Shown here in pieces: positions 1 through 8,488 of a stretch of 39,701 nucleotides of DNA. The position numbers and the translations under genes are program-made. The notes beneath the pieces were generated by a model. That model saw only the letters and a program-made list of their open reading frames with translations. It did not search any database and was not told the origin of the DNA. Source of the DNA: an uncultured Planctomycetaceae bacterium. GTDB taxonomy: Bacteria > Planctomycetota > Planctomycetia > Planctomycetales > Planctomycetaceae. How positions within the stretch are numbered: the first letter of the stretch is position 1; each line of letters starts with the position of its first letter. The stretch lies in assembly GCA_937916515.1 (NCBI GenBank), contig CALFSX010000333.1, positions 1 through 39,701 of the forward strand. Reading direction: 5' to 3'.

Positions 1-583
1 TCGTCGCCTGAAACAACTTCTCTGAACACAACATTTGACAGTAACTCTCAGCGAAATGTAGCGAGTCATTTGCATGGAAACTGATTACCTAATAGGTAGG
101 TCATTTTGATCCGGAGGACAAAATTCCAATAGCTGGCACCGCTTTGTGTAACGTGCAGCTTTCGCTGCAGTGGTTTGAGTCGCCAGTTTGGATCGCGCGT
201 TGGAAGCTGCGATAAGTTCACTGGCGAATCGTGCGTTGCAACGTAAAACACTTCGCAAAACAGCACGAGTCCGAAACCGGCCATTGAGATCTTCGGCGAG
301 GCGAATGTCGCTGTAAGCGCAGACGCAAGACGCCAATCAAATCCGCAGCAGATTCCGTTCGGCAAAATTCGCAGGTGTTTCATCCGACGGAACGCCCACC
401 GTTGCGTCAGGAATACAGAAAAACCGAGACACAAACTTCCCCTGCGACGCCAGTTAACGACAGCGATTGCTAAAATTCAAAGCGGCCCGATTGCGTTGTG
501 CAGTGCGGCAACAAGTCAACAAAACAGAAACGTTGTGGCGAGTCCTGAACCGCCACAGATTGATTAGACTAAAGGGTACTGAA
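1..583. other. Left-edge stretch with no recognisable gene
   Basis: Nothing here resembles a known protein or RNA. Open frames of up to about 120 codons exist on the minus strand (66-434 and 85-336), but their translations show no family motif and they overlap each other in different frames, so I do not call them. The last 15 bases hold the ribosome binding site of the dehydrogenase that follows (AAAGGG, 7 bases before its ATG). Confidence 0.5.
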
Positions 584-1363
584 ATGGCGTGTCTGGAAAA
601 TCAGGTTGCAATCGTTACCGGAGCGGGGACGGGGATTGGACGCGAAGCCGCCAAAATGCTTGCCGCAGAAGGAGCAAGCATCGTCCTTGTCGGTCGTCGG
701 CCCGAGCCACTGAATGCCGTCGTTGACGAAATCAAAGCCGCCGGCGGCACCGCTACTGCGTATCCGTGTGACCTGATGGATACTTCAACCATTGCTGGTG
801 TCGCCACGTTCACTCTGGAAACGTACGGACGCATCGACATCCTTGTCAACAACGCCGGATTTTCTTCCAAAGTGCGCTCGATCAAATATATTCAACCGGA
901 AGAATGGAACGCTGTCTTCAAAGTAAATATCGAAGCCGTCTATCACCTGACTCAGGCATGCCTTCCAGACATGTTGAAGCGAGGTTCGGGAACGATCATT
1001 ACGACGTCATCCATGTCGGCGTTGAAGCCCGGCATTCTGGGAGGCTCGCCATATTGTGCCGCCAAGGCTGCGTCGCAGAATTTTTCCCACGGACTGAACA
1101 GTGAATTGCGAAACGAAGGCATTCGAGCAACTGTTATTATTCCAGCCGAAGTTAACACATCAATTCTTGACGGTCGCCCAGCGCCGCCAAATGCTGATGC
1201 TCGCCAATTGATGATGCAACCCGAAGACGTTGCTCGCTGCATTCATCTGGCCGCTACATTGCCACAGCGAACAGTGATTGAAGAACTGGTTGTTTCTCCG
1301 TCTTACCAGCGCGACATGTCTGCAGAAATCGCAATCGCCAAAACAGCGGGCGCGCCTGCATAA
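584..1363 (+). CDS. Short-chain dehydrogenase/reductase (classical SDR)
   Basis: A 260-residue NAD(P)-dependent oxidoreductase of the classical SDR family, cytoplasmic. The cofactor motif TGAGTGIG lies at residues 12-19, the structural NNAG at 89-92, and the catalytic set is Ser142/143, Tyr157 and Lys161 (YCAAK). An arginine pair after beta-2 (VGRR, about residues 36-39) would favour NADP(H); that is inference. Length is typical for the family. The open frame continues upstream to 467, but the ATG at 584 is chosen because AAAGGG sits 7 bases before it and the Rossmann fold begins right after it. The substrate cannot be told from sequence. It is transcribed alone, convergent with the next gene, and a strong hairpin separates the two stop codons. 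Confidence 0.9.
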   Translation: MACLENQVAIVTGAGTGIGREAAKMLAAEGASIVLVGRRPEPLNAVVDEIKAAGGTATAYPCDLMDTSTIAGVATFTLETYGRIDILVNNAGFSSKVRSIKYIQPEEWNAVFKVNIEAVYHLTQACLPDMLKRGSGTIITTSSMSALKPGILGGSPYCAAKAASQNFSHGLNSELRNEGIRATVIIPAEVNTSILDGRPAPPNADARQLMMQPEDVARCIHLAATLPQRTVIEELVVSPSYQRDMSAEIAIAKTAGAPA

Positions 1364-1415
1364 GGCGATTCCTGAAAATCAGCCAAAGGCCGCATTTCAG
1401 CAAGCAGAAAAACAG

Positions 1416-1444
1416 CAAGCCAGTGAATCCCGTTCACTGGCTTG
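1416..1444. terminator. Hairpin terminator between convergent genes
   Basis: A perfect 12-base inverted repeat (CAAGCCAGTGAA / TTCACTGGCTTG) with a 5-base loop lies between the stop codons of the two convergent genes. Read on the minus strand it is followed by CTGTTTTTCTGC, a convincing U-tract for the gene ending at 1484. On the plus strand the tail is less T-rich, so it may act in both directions but more strongly for the minus-strand gene. Confidence 0.75.
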
Positions 1445-1483
1445 TTGCTTGCGCAGTTGCTTTTCGATTCAGTGCTATAAGGT

Positions 1484-2206
1484 CTACTTCGACTTCGCCC
1501 AGATTTTGACATCATCAACGACGGCATTCTTAGGCACAGACAGGCGAAGCATACGTTTTGTCGGGTGAGCAAATCCAGCTGAAGTGAACGAACCAACCTC
1601 TTTACCATCAACCGAAGCGACAACAGTGTCACCGTTGATCGTCACCCAAAGTGTGTGCCATTCGCCGATGGAAATGTTGCTCGGAAACTTCCTGGTGGTT
1701 GTGCCAAGAAATTTCTTTTGTTCGCCTGTCAGCGTCTTCGCTTTCTTGGCGTCATAAAACTTCATGTTCATGTTGCCGGTCTTCATGTCGTTGATTTGAG
1801 CATACTTTGCTGAAAAATCGACTTTGAACAGGTGACCGGCGTGAACCTCTTTAAACTGCAAATCAGCGAAATCCAGGCCAAGTGAGTCTTTTGCATCTTC
1901 CAGCATGAAACGCATTTCGACACTACCGTCCTTGAATTCGACCGGGTGAGTAACCGAAACAGCATGATCGGCAGCCGGATGCAGCTTGATATACATCGCT
2001 CCATCTTTCAAATCGACCTGCTTGTTCCCCTTCGCTCGACTCTTACTGTTCGATCCCCAGCCTTTGCCGATTTCGTCGGTGGTTTCCTGAGATTCAACTC
2101 GATCAAAACTATCTTCAAAAATCAACGTGCCCCGATCGTCTGCCTGAACAGACGTTGCGAATGTCAAAATGACGGTTACGAAGCAAGAACAAACACGGCT
2201 TTTCAT
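1484..2206 (-). CDS. Secreted LamG/DUF1080-like protein
   Basis: About 240 residues. A Sec signal peptide covers residues 1-22 (positive MKSR, hydrophobic core, cleavage after SVQA). The mature part begins LIFEDSFDR and looks like a concanavalin/LamG-type beta-sandwich: short beta strands, the WHTLWVTINGDTVVASVDG segment, and a C-terminal VVDDVKIW strand. These are typical of planctomycete proteins annotated near DUF1080 (3-keto-disaccharide hydrolase-like). No catalytic residues can be assigned, so glycan binding or hydrolysis is inference. The frame is open up to 2362. The start is placed at the methionine giving a clean signal peptide; the ATG at 2233 is an alternative. It is a single gene ending at a hairpin terminator. 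Confidence 0.75.
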   Translation of the reverse strand: MKSRVCSCFVTVILTFATSVQADDRGTLIFEDSFDRVESQETTDEIGKGWGSNSKSRAKGNKQVDLKDGAMYIKLHPAADHAVSVTHPVEFKDGSVEMRFMLEDAKDSLGLDFADLQFKEVHAGHLFKVDFSAKYAQINDMKTGNMNMKFYDAKKAKTLTGEQKKFLGTTTRKFPSNISIGEWHTLWVTINGDTVVASVDGKEVGSFTSAGFAHPTKRMLRLSVPKNAVVDDVKIWAKSK

Positions 2207-2596
2207 TGTGACACAGCTTTCTGAGTTAGACATGAAGATTCGACGCACCGCTTGACCGGAGTGATTATACGTAAGCGACGCCGTCGCTGGACGATAATCA
2301 ATTGGCGGCGCTGTGTCGTGCCGCCGAATGCGACTCAACCGATATTTGCACAACACAACCAATGCAAGTCAGACGCGGCAGGTTAAGAGCAGGCGATTCG
2401 AGCAACACCTCGGAATTATCGACTGACGTAACGCTACCGCGCTGCATCATTTTATTCCAACGGCCTCACAAGGACTGCGTCCTTGCTCCAGTGGCGTGGT
2501 GTGCGGCAAGACGTGAGACTTTCAAACCGCCGAGCCGCTCCGTTGTTGGTACAAGAATGAAGCACGCTCCGTGCACGCGTCATCTTGAGTAAGACT
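2207..2596. other. Intergenic region holding repeat copy 1
   Basis: This gap lies between the LamG-like gene start and the 3' end of the peroxidase gene. About 257 bases show nothing recognisable. The last 133 bases are the first copy of a dispersed repeat described separately. No promoter could be assigned with confidence. Confidence 0.6.
2464..2596 (+). repeat. Dispersed 133-bp intergenic repeat, copy 1
   Basis: First of three similar elements, the others at 6242 and 18769, all in the same orientation. It starts CCTCACAAGG and ends GTAAGACT. A block of 19 bases (2528-2546, CGCCGAGCCGCTCCGTTGT) is identical in all copies, and it begins exactly 64 bases from the left end in each. Near the left end is a perfect hairpin, CAAGGAC-TGC-GTCCTTG (2469-2485). 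The right end directly abuts the stop codon of the peroxidase gene. Confidence 0.85.
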
Positions 2597-4540
2597 CTAG
2601 CTGGTCGCCAGATGGAATACATCATCCTGCAGGTTCGAAGCCGTGGTATTTCTGCGAATTACGTCAGCCAACGTTGTTGATTCAATCTGCTGCAGTTCTG
2701 CACCGCTGAAGATATTCTGATACCAGAATCGATCTCCATCACGCAGCCGAGTAAACTGGTCTGCAACAATCGCATGAAAGGTCGCTCCCAACTGAGAGCC
2801 CGCGACATGATCTTCCGCCAGGCCACCAACCCACAAATCGATCTTGTCTACCGATCCGTACACATCTTCAAGCCGCTGTTGCAGGCCAACGTTTGATGTA
2901 ATGTCACTAAACTCATCAATCTCGCTAAGCCCAAGCTCGGCAGTAACCTGAGCAAAGTCTGGCAGACCATGATCACGCCCACGTTGAATGTTCAATGCGA
3001 CCAGATCAAAACCACCCTGTCCGGGCTCTCCAAACAGAAAATTTCGTACGCCATCGACGACCATCGTATCAACTTCACTTGCCAGTTGGCTGGCCGCTCC
3101 GATCAGCAAAGAATCGATCCCGTTTTCCAGAACTTCTTCCGGTGCAAAGAACGCATTCTTCAGGTCAAGGTTGCCATCAGCAATCCTGTTGCCCTCATTG
3201 TCCAACCGCTTCAATTCGTCTGGCAACATGCTGTGCCCAAAACGGTAAGCCGCGGTTGAGAACTCTGTCGCAATCGACGGGTCGACACTGGAATCATATC
3301 CAGCGTAGTCAGGAATCGCTTCTGCCCCCAGTAACGCTGGCAGAAACTCGTTGTAGGTCACGGCCTGGATCTCTGCAACCACCAGTTCACGAGCCTGCTG
3401 ATACAACTGTTCATCATTCAACGAAGAATCACCAGCAGCCAACTCCGCCGCAATGCGATTGTGTTCACGAGCCCACAAGGTGTGCATCGACGTCAAAGCG
3501 ACATTTTCGTTGGCTCGAACGTCACCCGCCAAAAACAGGTTCTCATTGGCACCGGCACTCGCATTGGGTAGTCCGGCTTCGTTAGAGATCAGCAGGCGAT
3601 CATCTGTAAGCTTCAACTGCCCACCAGAATATGACCGCAATTCTGCGGCTCGCACAGAGTCTGAACCGTAGACCATTCCACCGTCAATGAATGCTGTAAT
3701 TTGATTGATCTGCTGTCGAGGATTGTCAACGCTGTCTCCTGTCGATGGATCGTAAATACTTCGATTGAAGTCAATCTCATCGTCGCCACTATAATCGGGA
3801 TCAAACAAATGATCGCCCGCTGGAACATCAATATCGAATGCTTCCAGCGGATGACCAACGTCCGAAATCGAAACGTCGTGATCAATAAACTGTCCCCACA
3901 ACCAAACCATATCCGTTAAGCCGTCCTGGTTCGGCATGGACGTTTGCTGCGCTGATATTTCGTTGCTGACTTCCCGAGCACTCGGTCGCCCGTCTTCAGC
4001 GGGAGTCGACATACCGTCACCATATTCCGCCGTTGTTAATCTCAGCAAGTTCTCATCGGTACTGCCAAGTTCGAAGTCTTGTAGATTATTGCCAGTTCCA
4101 TCGACTGAACGATACTGCTGTTCCGTTGACGGAATCAAATCGCCAATCGCGTAGATGCCGTCGTCAAACTGGATGTATTCGATGTTCAGAAGTGAGTCCG
4201 TGCGGCGAGCCGTGCGAACAACCGCAGCCCCGTCATCACCAGCTTCAACAACAAATTCGTTTCGATCTCCGTAGTAAACCGCCGTGTCTGTCCCAGCGCC
4301 GCCGTCCATTGCGTTACATCCTCGAATGGAAATCAGTGAATCATCACCGGCACCTCCATTCAAACTGGCATCACCAATCATAGCGATCAGAACGTCGTCT
4401 CCACCCAATCCGTCAATCAGGTTGCCTTCGTAAAGGTCGTTCAGCACGTCTCCGGATTCTGTCGCAGAAGCAGACAGCAGAATTAATGGCTCACAAGACT
4501 CGACATCAGAACGCTTGCAGGATCGCGTATTTGAATTCAC
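2597..4540 (-). CDS. Animal-type haem peroxidase with N-terminal RTX-like repeats
   Basis: A 647-residue member of the animal haem (cyclo-oxygenase/myeloperoxidase) peroxidase superfamily. Residues 1-25 contain ESCEPLILLSA, close to the planctomycete LEPR-x-LL N-terminal motif, which suggests export. Residues about 44-90 carry three glycine/aspartate nonapeptide-like repeats (GLGGDDVLI, NGGAGDDSLI, DGGAGTDTAV) of the RTX calcium-binding kind. The peroxidase domain runs from about 145 to the end. By comparison with myeloperoxidase I assign Asp220 (haem ester) and distal His221 in QFIDHDV, catalytic Arg342, Glu345 (second haem ester; the sulphonium Met is replaced by Asn346), and proximal His436 in YRFGHS. 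LNIQRGRDHG (about 517-525) is also canonical. All key residues are present, so it should be active on H2O2. The start is GTG, with GGAG 6 bases upstream. Confidence 0.93.
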   Translation of the reverse strand: MNSNTRSCKRSDVESCEPLILLSASATESGDVLNDLYEGNLIDGLGGDDVLIAMIGDASLNGGAGDDSLISIRGCNAMDGGAGTDTAVYYGDRNEFVVEAGDDGAAVVRTARRTDSLLNIEYIQFDDGIYAIGDLIPSTEQQYRSVDGTGNNLQDFELGSTDENLLRLTTAEYGDGMSTPAEDGRPSAREVSNEISAQQTSMPNQDGLTDMVWLWGQFIDHDVSISDVGHPLEAFDIDVPAGDHLFDPDYSGDDEIDFNRSIYDPSTGDSVDNPRQQINQITAFIDGGMVYGSDSVRAAELRSYSGGQLKLTDDRLLISNEAGLPNASAGANENLFLAGDVRANENVALTSMHTLWAREHNRIAAELAAGDSSLNDEQLYQQARELVVAEIQAVTYNEFLPALLGAEAIPDYAGYDSSVDPSIATEFSTAAYRFGHSMLPDELKRLDNEGNRIADGNLDLKNAFFAPEEVLENGIDSLLIGAASQLASEVDTMVVDGVRNFLFGEPGQGGFDLVALNIQRGRDHGLPDFAQVTAELGLSEIDEFSDITSNVGLQQRLEDVYGSVDKIDLWVGGLAEDHVAGSQLGATFHAIVADQFTRLRDGDRFWYQNIFSGAELQQIESTTLADVIRRNTTASNLQDDVFHLATS

Positions 4541-4802
4541 GGCGCACTCCGGTGGGACTTCAAGGCAGGCTCACATTGTTTGAAAAACCAAACGAATAGG
4601 TTTCGCTTTCCAGACAATGAACGTGTTGAGACGCCGAATCGACAGTCCACATACGAAATGGGCCAGTATTCCCTGGCACAAGGAACAAAGAAATTACTGG
4701 TAACGCACGTGCAGCCATGTTGAATTTTTGCAACGGGCCCATCACGCACTGTTCGACACAAAACTTTGGATGAACCAAAGCCCTTGCCCAGCCAAACGGC
4801 AT

Positions 4803-6212
4803 TCAGTCGTCCAAAATCACAGCCGATTGAACAAGTTCCGTCGGTGCAATCACAGCCGCTTCAACCGAACCTCCAATTCGCACGTTGCACAGCATGCTGC
4901 CTTTGGCAGTGCCATTCCACACAACTCCGGACTTCATGGCAGCAGTGTCACGCTGATCCAGAATTGTACAACTGGAGACTATGCAGTTCGTGCAGTCATC
5001 AAGCAACAGGCCAATGGGGGTGCCATCCAGTATCTGGCAACCGGTCATGTTGATACCGCGACATCTTACAATTTCCACCAAAGCGTCACGCGAAATGGGA
5101 ACGGTATTGGCCACAGTATGGCGGCCTTCAGGTGCATCCTGAATCAGCAGGCCACTCAGGTTGCAGTTGCTGGAATCTTCCAGTCGAATGCCTGTCGCCA
5201 GAGCTTTGTCCTGATAGTCTGCGTTGTGTCCAAACGAATTCGGGCCGATCACGATATTGCGGCAACGTTCAATCAGCAGATTTCGGTGATGGCCGCTGTA
5301 GACGTAGTTGCCTGTGATATTGACACCGTAAACGTCCGTTAAGTGAATATTGTTATTCTGACTGCCGATCAGGTTTCCGGTAATGGTCCACATTCCGGCA
5401 CGTTCGCGCCCGGCAGGGCCAGCACCGATAAAACGAATATTGGATCCGTTTGAACTGTACGTTGCCTGAATTGTGTTACTGGCAATCGTACCTTCCCGAA
5501 CGCTGCCGTTGACGACATCAATATAAATTTCGGCTGTCGTCTCAGACTCTCCATCCGGAAAACTGGCTGCGTGAGCACGGTTATTATTGTACTCAATATC
5601 GTTGCCGGTGATCTGCAGATTTCTGACCTCGCTGTCTTCGATACGAATTCCGCCTCGACGACAATAGCTGATATGCGAATCTGAAATGATGCACTGATGA
5701 AGATTGACGTTTTGTAAATGAACGCCGATCCCCGTGTTCTCATAAATCTGGCACGCGTCGATCAGCAGATTTCGAGCTCGCTTGGTAACATGAACAGCCG
5801 TGCGAACCTTGCGAATCAGAACTCGGCTAAGTGTCGGCTGCATGACACCTTCAATGCGAATGCCGTCTGCTTCCGGATGCTGACCGACGATTTCCAGACC
5901 GTCGATGGTCGGCATGCGTTCATTCTGCCATTCTTCCGGTCGAAAGCCCAGTGGATCGGCAGAGGTGGTGTGTGAAGCCTTCAGCAGCAGGGCCGGACCG
6001 GGGCCAGCCATGACGATGCGACCAACGGTTCCCAAACCGCTGATGGATGTCCGCCCACGATTGGCAAGATCAACCACCAGCGTTCGAGTCACCAGGTATT
6101 CCCCGCGAGGAAACTCAATCAAACCATCGCCATCGTTCAGAGCATGCTGAATCGCATCCGTGTCATCGACAACTCCGTCACCGACTGCACCAAAATCACG
6201 GACGCTGCTCAT
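4803..6212 (-). CDS. Pectate-lyase-like right-handed beta-helix protein
   Basis: 469 residues. It opens with VRDFGAVGDGVVDDTDAIQ, the hallmark of the pectate-lyase-3 / GH28-like N-terminal cap, followed by GLIEFPRGEYLV and then many short turns rich in Asn and Ile/Val (for example ITGNDIEYNNN, ITGNLIGSQNN, ITGNYVYSGHH) that mark a right-handed parallel beta-helix. These folds bind or cleave acidic polysaccharides, or form trimeric surface fibres. No lyase catalytic residues can be assigned. There is no obvious signal peptide, which is odd for this class. The ATG is preceded by GGAG with a 7-base spacer. Repeat copy 2 ends about 30 bases upstream of the start, so it lies in the probable 5' leader. 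Confidence 0.8.
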   Translation of the reverse strand: MSSVRDFGAVGDGVVDDTDAIQHALNDGDGLIEFPRGEYLVTRTLVVDLANRGRTSISGLGTVGRIVMAGPGPALLLKASHTTSADPLGFRPEEWQNERMPTIDGLEIVGQHPEADGIRIEGVMQPTLSRVLIRKVRTAVHVTKRARNLLIDACQIYENTGIGVHLQNVNLHQCIISDSHISYCRRGGIRIEDSEVRNLQITGNDIEYNNNRAHAASFPDGESETTAEIYIDVVNGSVREGTIASNTIQATYSSNGSNIRFIGAGPAGRERAGMWTITGNLIGSQNNNIHLTDVYGVNITGNYVYSGHHRNLLIERCRNIVIGPNSFGHNADYQDKALATGIRLEDSSNCNLSGLLIQDAPEGRHTVANTVPISRDALVEIVRCRGINMTGCQILDGTPIGLLLDDCTNCIVSSCTILDQRDTAAMKSGVVWNGTAKGSMLCNVRIGGSVEAAVIAPTELVQSAVILDD

Positions 6213-6241
6213 AAAAATTCTCCATCAACAAAACAGAACGG

Positions 6242-6373
6242 CCTGACAAGGTCTTCGCCCTTGCCCCATTGGCGTGGCCCGCCGAAAGACGTGGGACGAT
6301 CAAATCGCCGAGCCGCTCCGTTGTCGCTACGGCCAACATCCGCGGACCGTGCGCGACGCACCAGCTTTTGACT
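6242..6373 (+). repeat. Dispersed 133-bp intergenic repeat, copy 2
   Basis: Second copy of the element, starting CCTGACAAGG. The invariant 19-base block is at 6306-6324, again 64 bases from the left end. The left hairpin (6247-6263, CAAGGTC-TTC-GCCCTTG) has one mismatched pair here. The right end is the most divergent of the three copies. The element lies between the DUF1080 gene and the start of the beta-helix gene, on the opposite strand to both. Confidence 0.8.
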
Positions 6374-6472
6374 GTCGTTCAAACGACAGTATCCCACAGC
6401 CAGCCCTGTTCACTCAACAACATGAGGAAGCAACTTAGACCGCAGAAAAACCAGCAAAAGTACACATACAAA

Positions 6473-7162
6473 CTATGGAAGTTCCTTGATCATAACGTTG
6501 CGCCAGCTGATGGTTTTTCCCAGCTTATTCTTGTCTTTGCCAATTCCGTGTACTTGAAACGCAATAAAACCTTTCGCCGTCAAGCTGTCTTTCAAGTCAG
6601 CTGCAGGAACGTCGTTAAGCCAGGTCTTGATGGAATCGCCGTTGCAAACGACCTTGATTCTATTCCATTCGTTTTGCTTGAACGCCTTACGAGCTGGCTC
6701 GTTGTTTTCCAGGTTATTCAACCAACCGCGACGCGCTTCATCATAAATCCCCGCAGTCCAGGCGCGATCCGAAGGATCGATTTCAACCTGATATCCGTGA
6801 ACTCGACCAGCCGGAATCTTCTTTGCCTTCTTCTTTCCATCCGCTGCTTCAATTTTGATTTCGGTTTCTTCGTCGAAGCACAGCGAACGAATTTGCACGC
6901 CTGAATTCAAAGGCGGCTCAACCTTGAATTCATACACCAGCTCAAAGTTAGCGTACTCTTTGTCGGTACACATAAAGCTGTTGGGAGTGTCAGGAACTGA
7001 AGTGCCAATCAACACTCCGTCTTTGACAGCGTATTCTGCCTTGCCGCCTTTTTGAGTAAAACCGGAAAGATCTTTGCCGTTAAACAATGGCACCATCCCA
7101 TGATCATCTGCAAAGGAGGGCAGGGCAAATACAAGAACAAGAAGTGGAACCAAGCGTGTCAT
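6473..7162 (-). CDS. Secreted DUF1080 (3-keto-disaccharide hydrolase-like) protein
   Basis: 229 residues. Signal peptide at 1-18 (MTRLVPLLVLVFALPSFA). The mature domain starts MVPLFNGKDLSGF, the diagnostic opening of DUF1080, and continues with YAVKDGVLIG, YANFELVYEFKV, LNSGVQIRS, and a terminal GKTISWRNVMIKELP strand. The whole protein is one domain of usual length. Family members are concanavalin-like beta-sandwich proteins, often linked to sugar degradation in Planctomycetes; some act as 3-keto-glycoside hydrolases. Substrate is unknown. It stands alone in its transcription unit, with the beta-helix gene downstream on the same strand but separated by repeat copy 2. Confidence 0.9.
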   Translation of the reverse strand: MTRLVPLLVLVFALPSFADDHGMVPLFNGKDLSGFTQKGGKAEYAVKDGVLIGTSVPDTPNSFMCTDKEYANFELVYEFKVEPPLNSGVQIRSLCFDEETEIKIEAADGKKKAKKIPAGRVHGYQVEIDPSDRAWTAGIYDEARRGWLNNLENNEPARKAFKQNEWNRIKVVCNGDSIKTWLNDVPAADLKDSLTAKGFIAFQVHGIGKDKNKLGKTISWRNVMIKELP

Positions 7163-7452
7163 GTTTATTCGTTCGCAATGTGTTAAGTGACCAATAACAG
7201 GGACATTCCCAAAGGCAGACTAACCGGAAAACCACACGCAAACAAGCATTCAGCCAGTCACGAAATATCGTTGGTGTGCTCACCGAATTCCGTTTTCAGA
7301 AGTAAGCTGCCGGGCTTGAAATAAACATGCGACGGAAATCCCCTGGTTTCGCTCACACCTCGCTTCAACCGCAGCCAAACCTGACGAATTCAACAATCGT
7401 CCATAGTTGCTCCGCCGTTGTCTGCGACTGCAGGAATCTGAGAGTTTCTCTG

Positions 7453-8262
7453 CTATGGGCGAGTTTCCGAGCTGGAAAATCTTCGGTAAAATTCGTAGAC
7501 CAGTAGGCTTCCGGCGACGCCAAGGTTTAGTGAATCTGAATCTCGAATCATTGGAATTCTCACTAGCTTGTGGCACGCTTTTTTCTGCCGACTTGAAAGT
7601 CCGGTTCCTTCTTCGCCCAGCATAAAAACGGTTCCTGGCGATAAGGTCTGCTGCCAGACATCGGTGTTTGCAGACGGGCACGCTCCCACAATTTCACAGC
7701 CAGACATAACGGCCCAGTTCTTCAACTTCGGCCAAGACGTCCGAATCACAGGAATCCGCAGCAAGGCCCCCATCGCGGGGCGGATAACGCGAGGATCAAA
7801 GGGATCGGCTGACTGCCCAATCAGAAAAATCCCCTGCACATTCGCAGCCACAGCAGACCGAATCAATGTGCCAAAATTTCCTGTCGAACGAATTCGACTA
7901 ATCGCCAGCCAGCATCTGAATCCCGCTGATTGATAGTCGTCCAGGCAGTGTCGGAACATCTCAACAATCGCCGCAATGCCGCAACCGGAAGGAGTAGCCG
8001 AAAACGAGCTGAAAGCGTCCGCTGATGCGTAAAGAATTGGCACATCCTTCCAGCGTTCGTCGTTCAATATACGTTGGACAGGAGAACTCTTCGCCGTCCT
8101 GCTTGTCACCAGAATTGCAGAAACGCGTAAACCGCCGTGCAAGACCGCCTGAATATCTCGGATTGATTCGACAACAAACTCACGCTGAGTGTCTCGAAAG
8201 TGCCTGTCAGTAGACAAGCGTTGAAACCGAGCAATCAGTCGGTCTCGCCGGGAAGTCGCCAT
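7453..8262 (-). CDS. SpoU/TrmH-family RNA 2'-O-methyltransferase
   Basis: A 269-residue SPOUT methyltransferase using S-adenosylmethionine on rRNA or tRNA. An N-terminal substrate-binding region (about 20-105, including FVVESIRDIQAVLHGG) precedes the knotted catalytic domain. The three family motifs are visible: motif 1 RSTGNFGTLIRSA (126-137, with Asn129 and Arg135), motif 2 VFMLGEEGTGLS (212-223, Glu218), and motif 3 IPMIRDSDSLNLGVAGSLLVYE (236-257, with Ser244 and Asn246), which forms the knot. This layout matches the RlmB/TrmH group, but I cannot tell which nucleotide is modified. It is followed downstream by a gap of about 290 bases. Confidence 0.9.
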   Translation of the reverse strand: MATSRRDRLIARFQRLSTDRHFRDTQREFVVESIRDIQAVLHGGLRVSAILVTSRTAKSSPVQRILNDERWKDVPILYASADAFSSFSATPSGCGIAAIVEMFRHCLDDYQSAGFRCWLAISRIRSTGNFGTLIRSAVAANVQGIFLIGQSADPFDPRVIRPAMGALLRIPVIRTSWPKLKNWAVMSGCEIVGACPSANTDVWQQTLSPGTVFMLGEEGTGLSSRQKKACHKLVRIPMIRDSDSLNLGVAGSLLVYEFYRRFSSSETRP

Positions 8263-8488
8263 TTCCAGACTGCTTAACGCAGTGATCTGAGGCCGCTAAG
8301 CCGTTTCAATTTGTGCCCTTCTTTTCCGCTGGAATGGTCGACACCTGCCGATGGAAAAAGTTCGCAGACCAATCGTCCATAATTGCACCACCGCACCTGC
8401 CATCAACATCACGAGGCTGGCAAAAACGCGACAAGCGACGTGAAACACACATCGCATGAAGTCCAGCCACATGAACAACGATACGCGA

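Noticed and set aside
66-434. Open frames on the minus strand at the left edge
   Set aside because: Two frames overlap each other, neither shows a motif, signal peptide or ribosome binding site, and both could be chance.
2995-3585. Long plus-strand open frames opposite the peroxidase gene
   Set aside because: They are antisense shadows of a gene whose catalytic residues are all intact; the translations resemble nothing.
7394-8393. A 24-base near-match (CAATCGTCCATA...) at 7394-7417 and 8370-8393
   Set aside because: Three mismatches, no structure, and the flanks do not align; too short to call a repeat.
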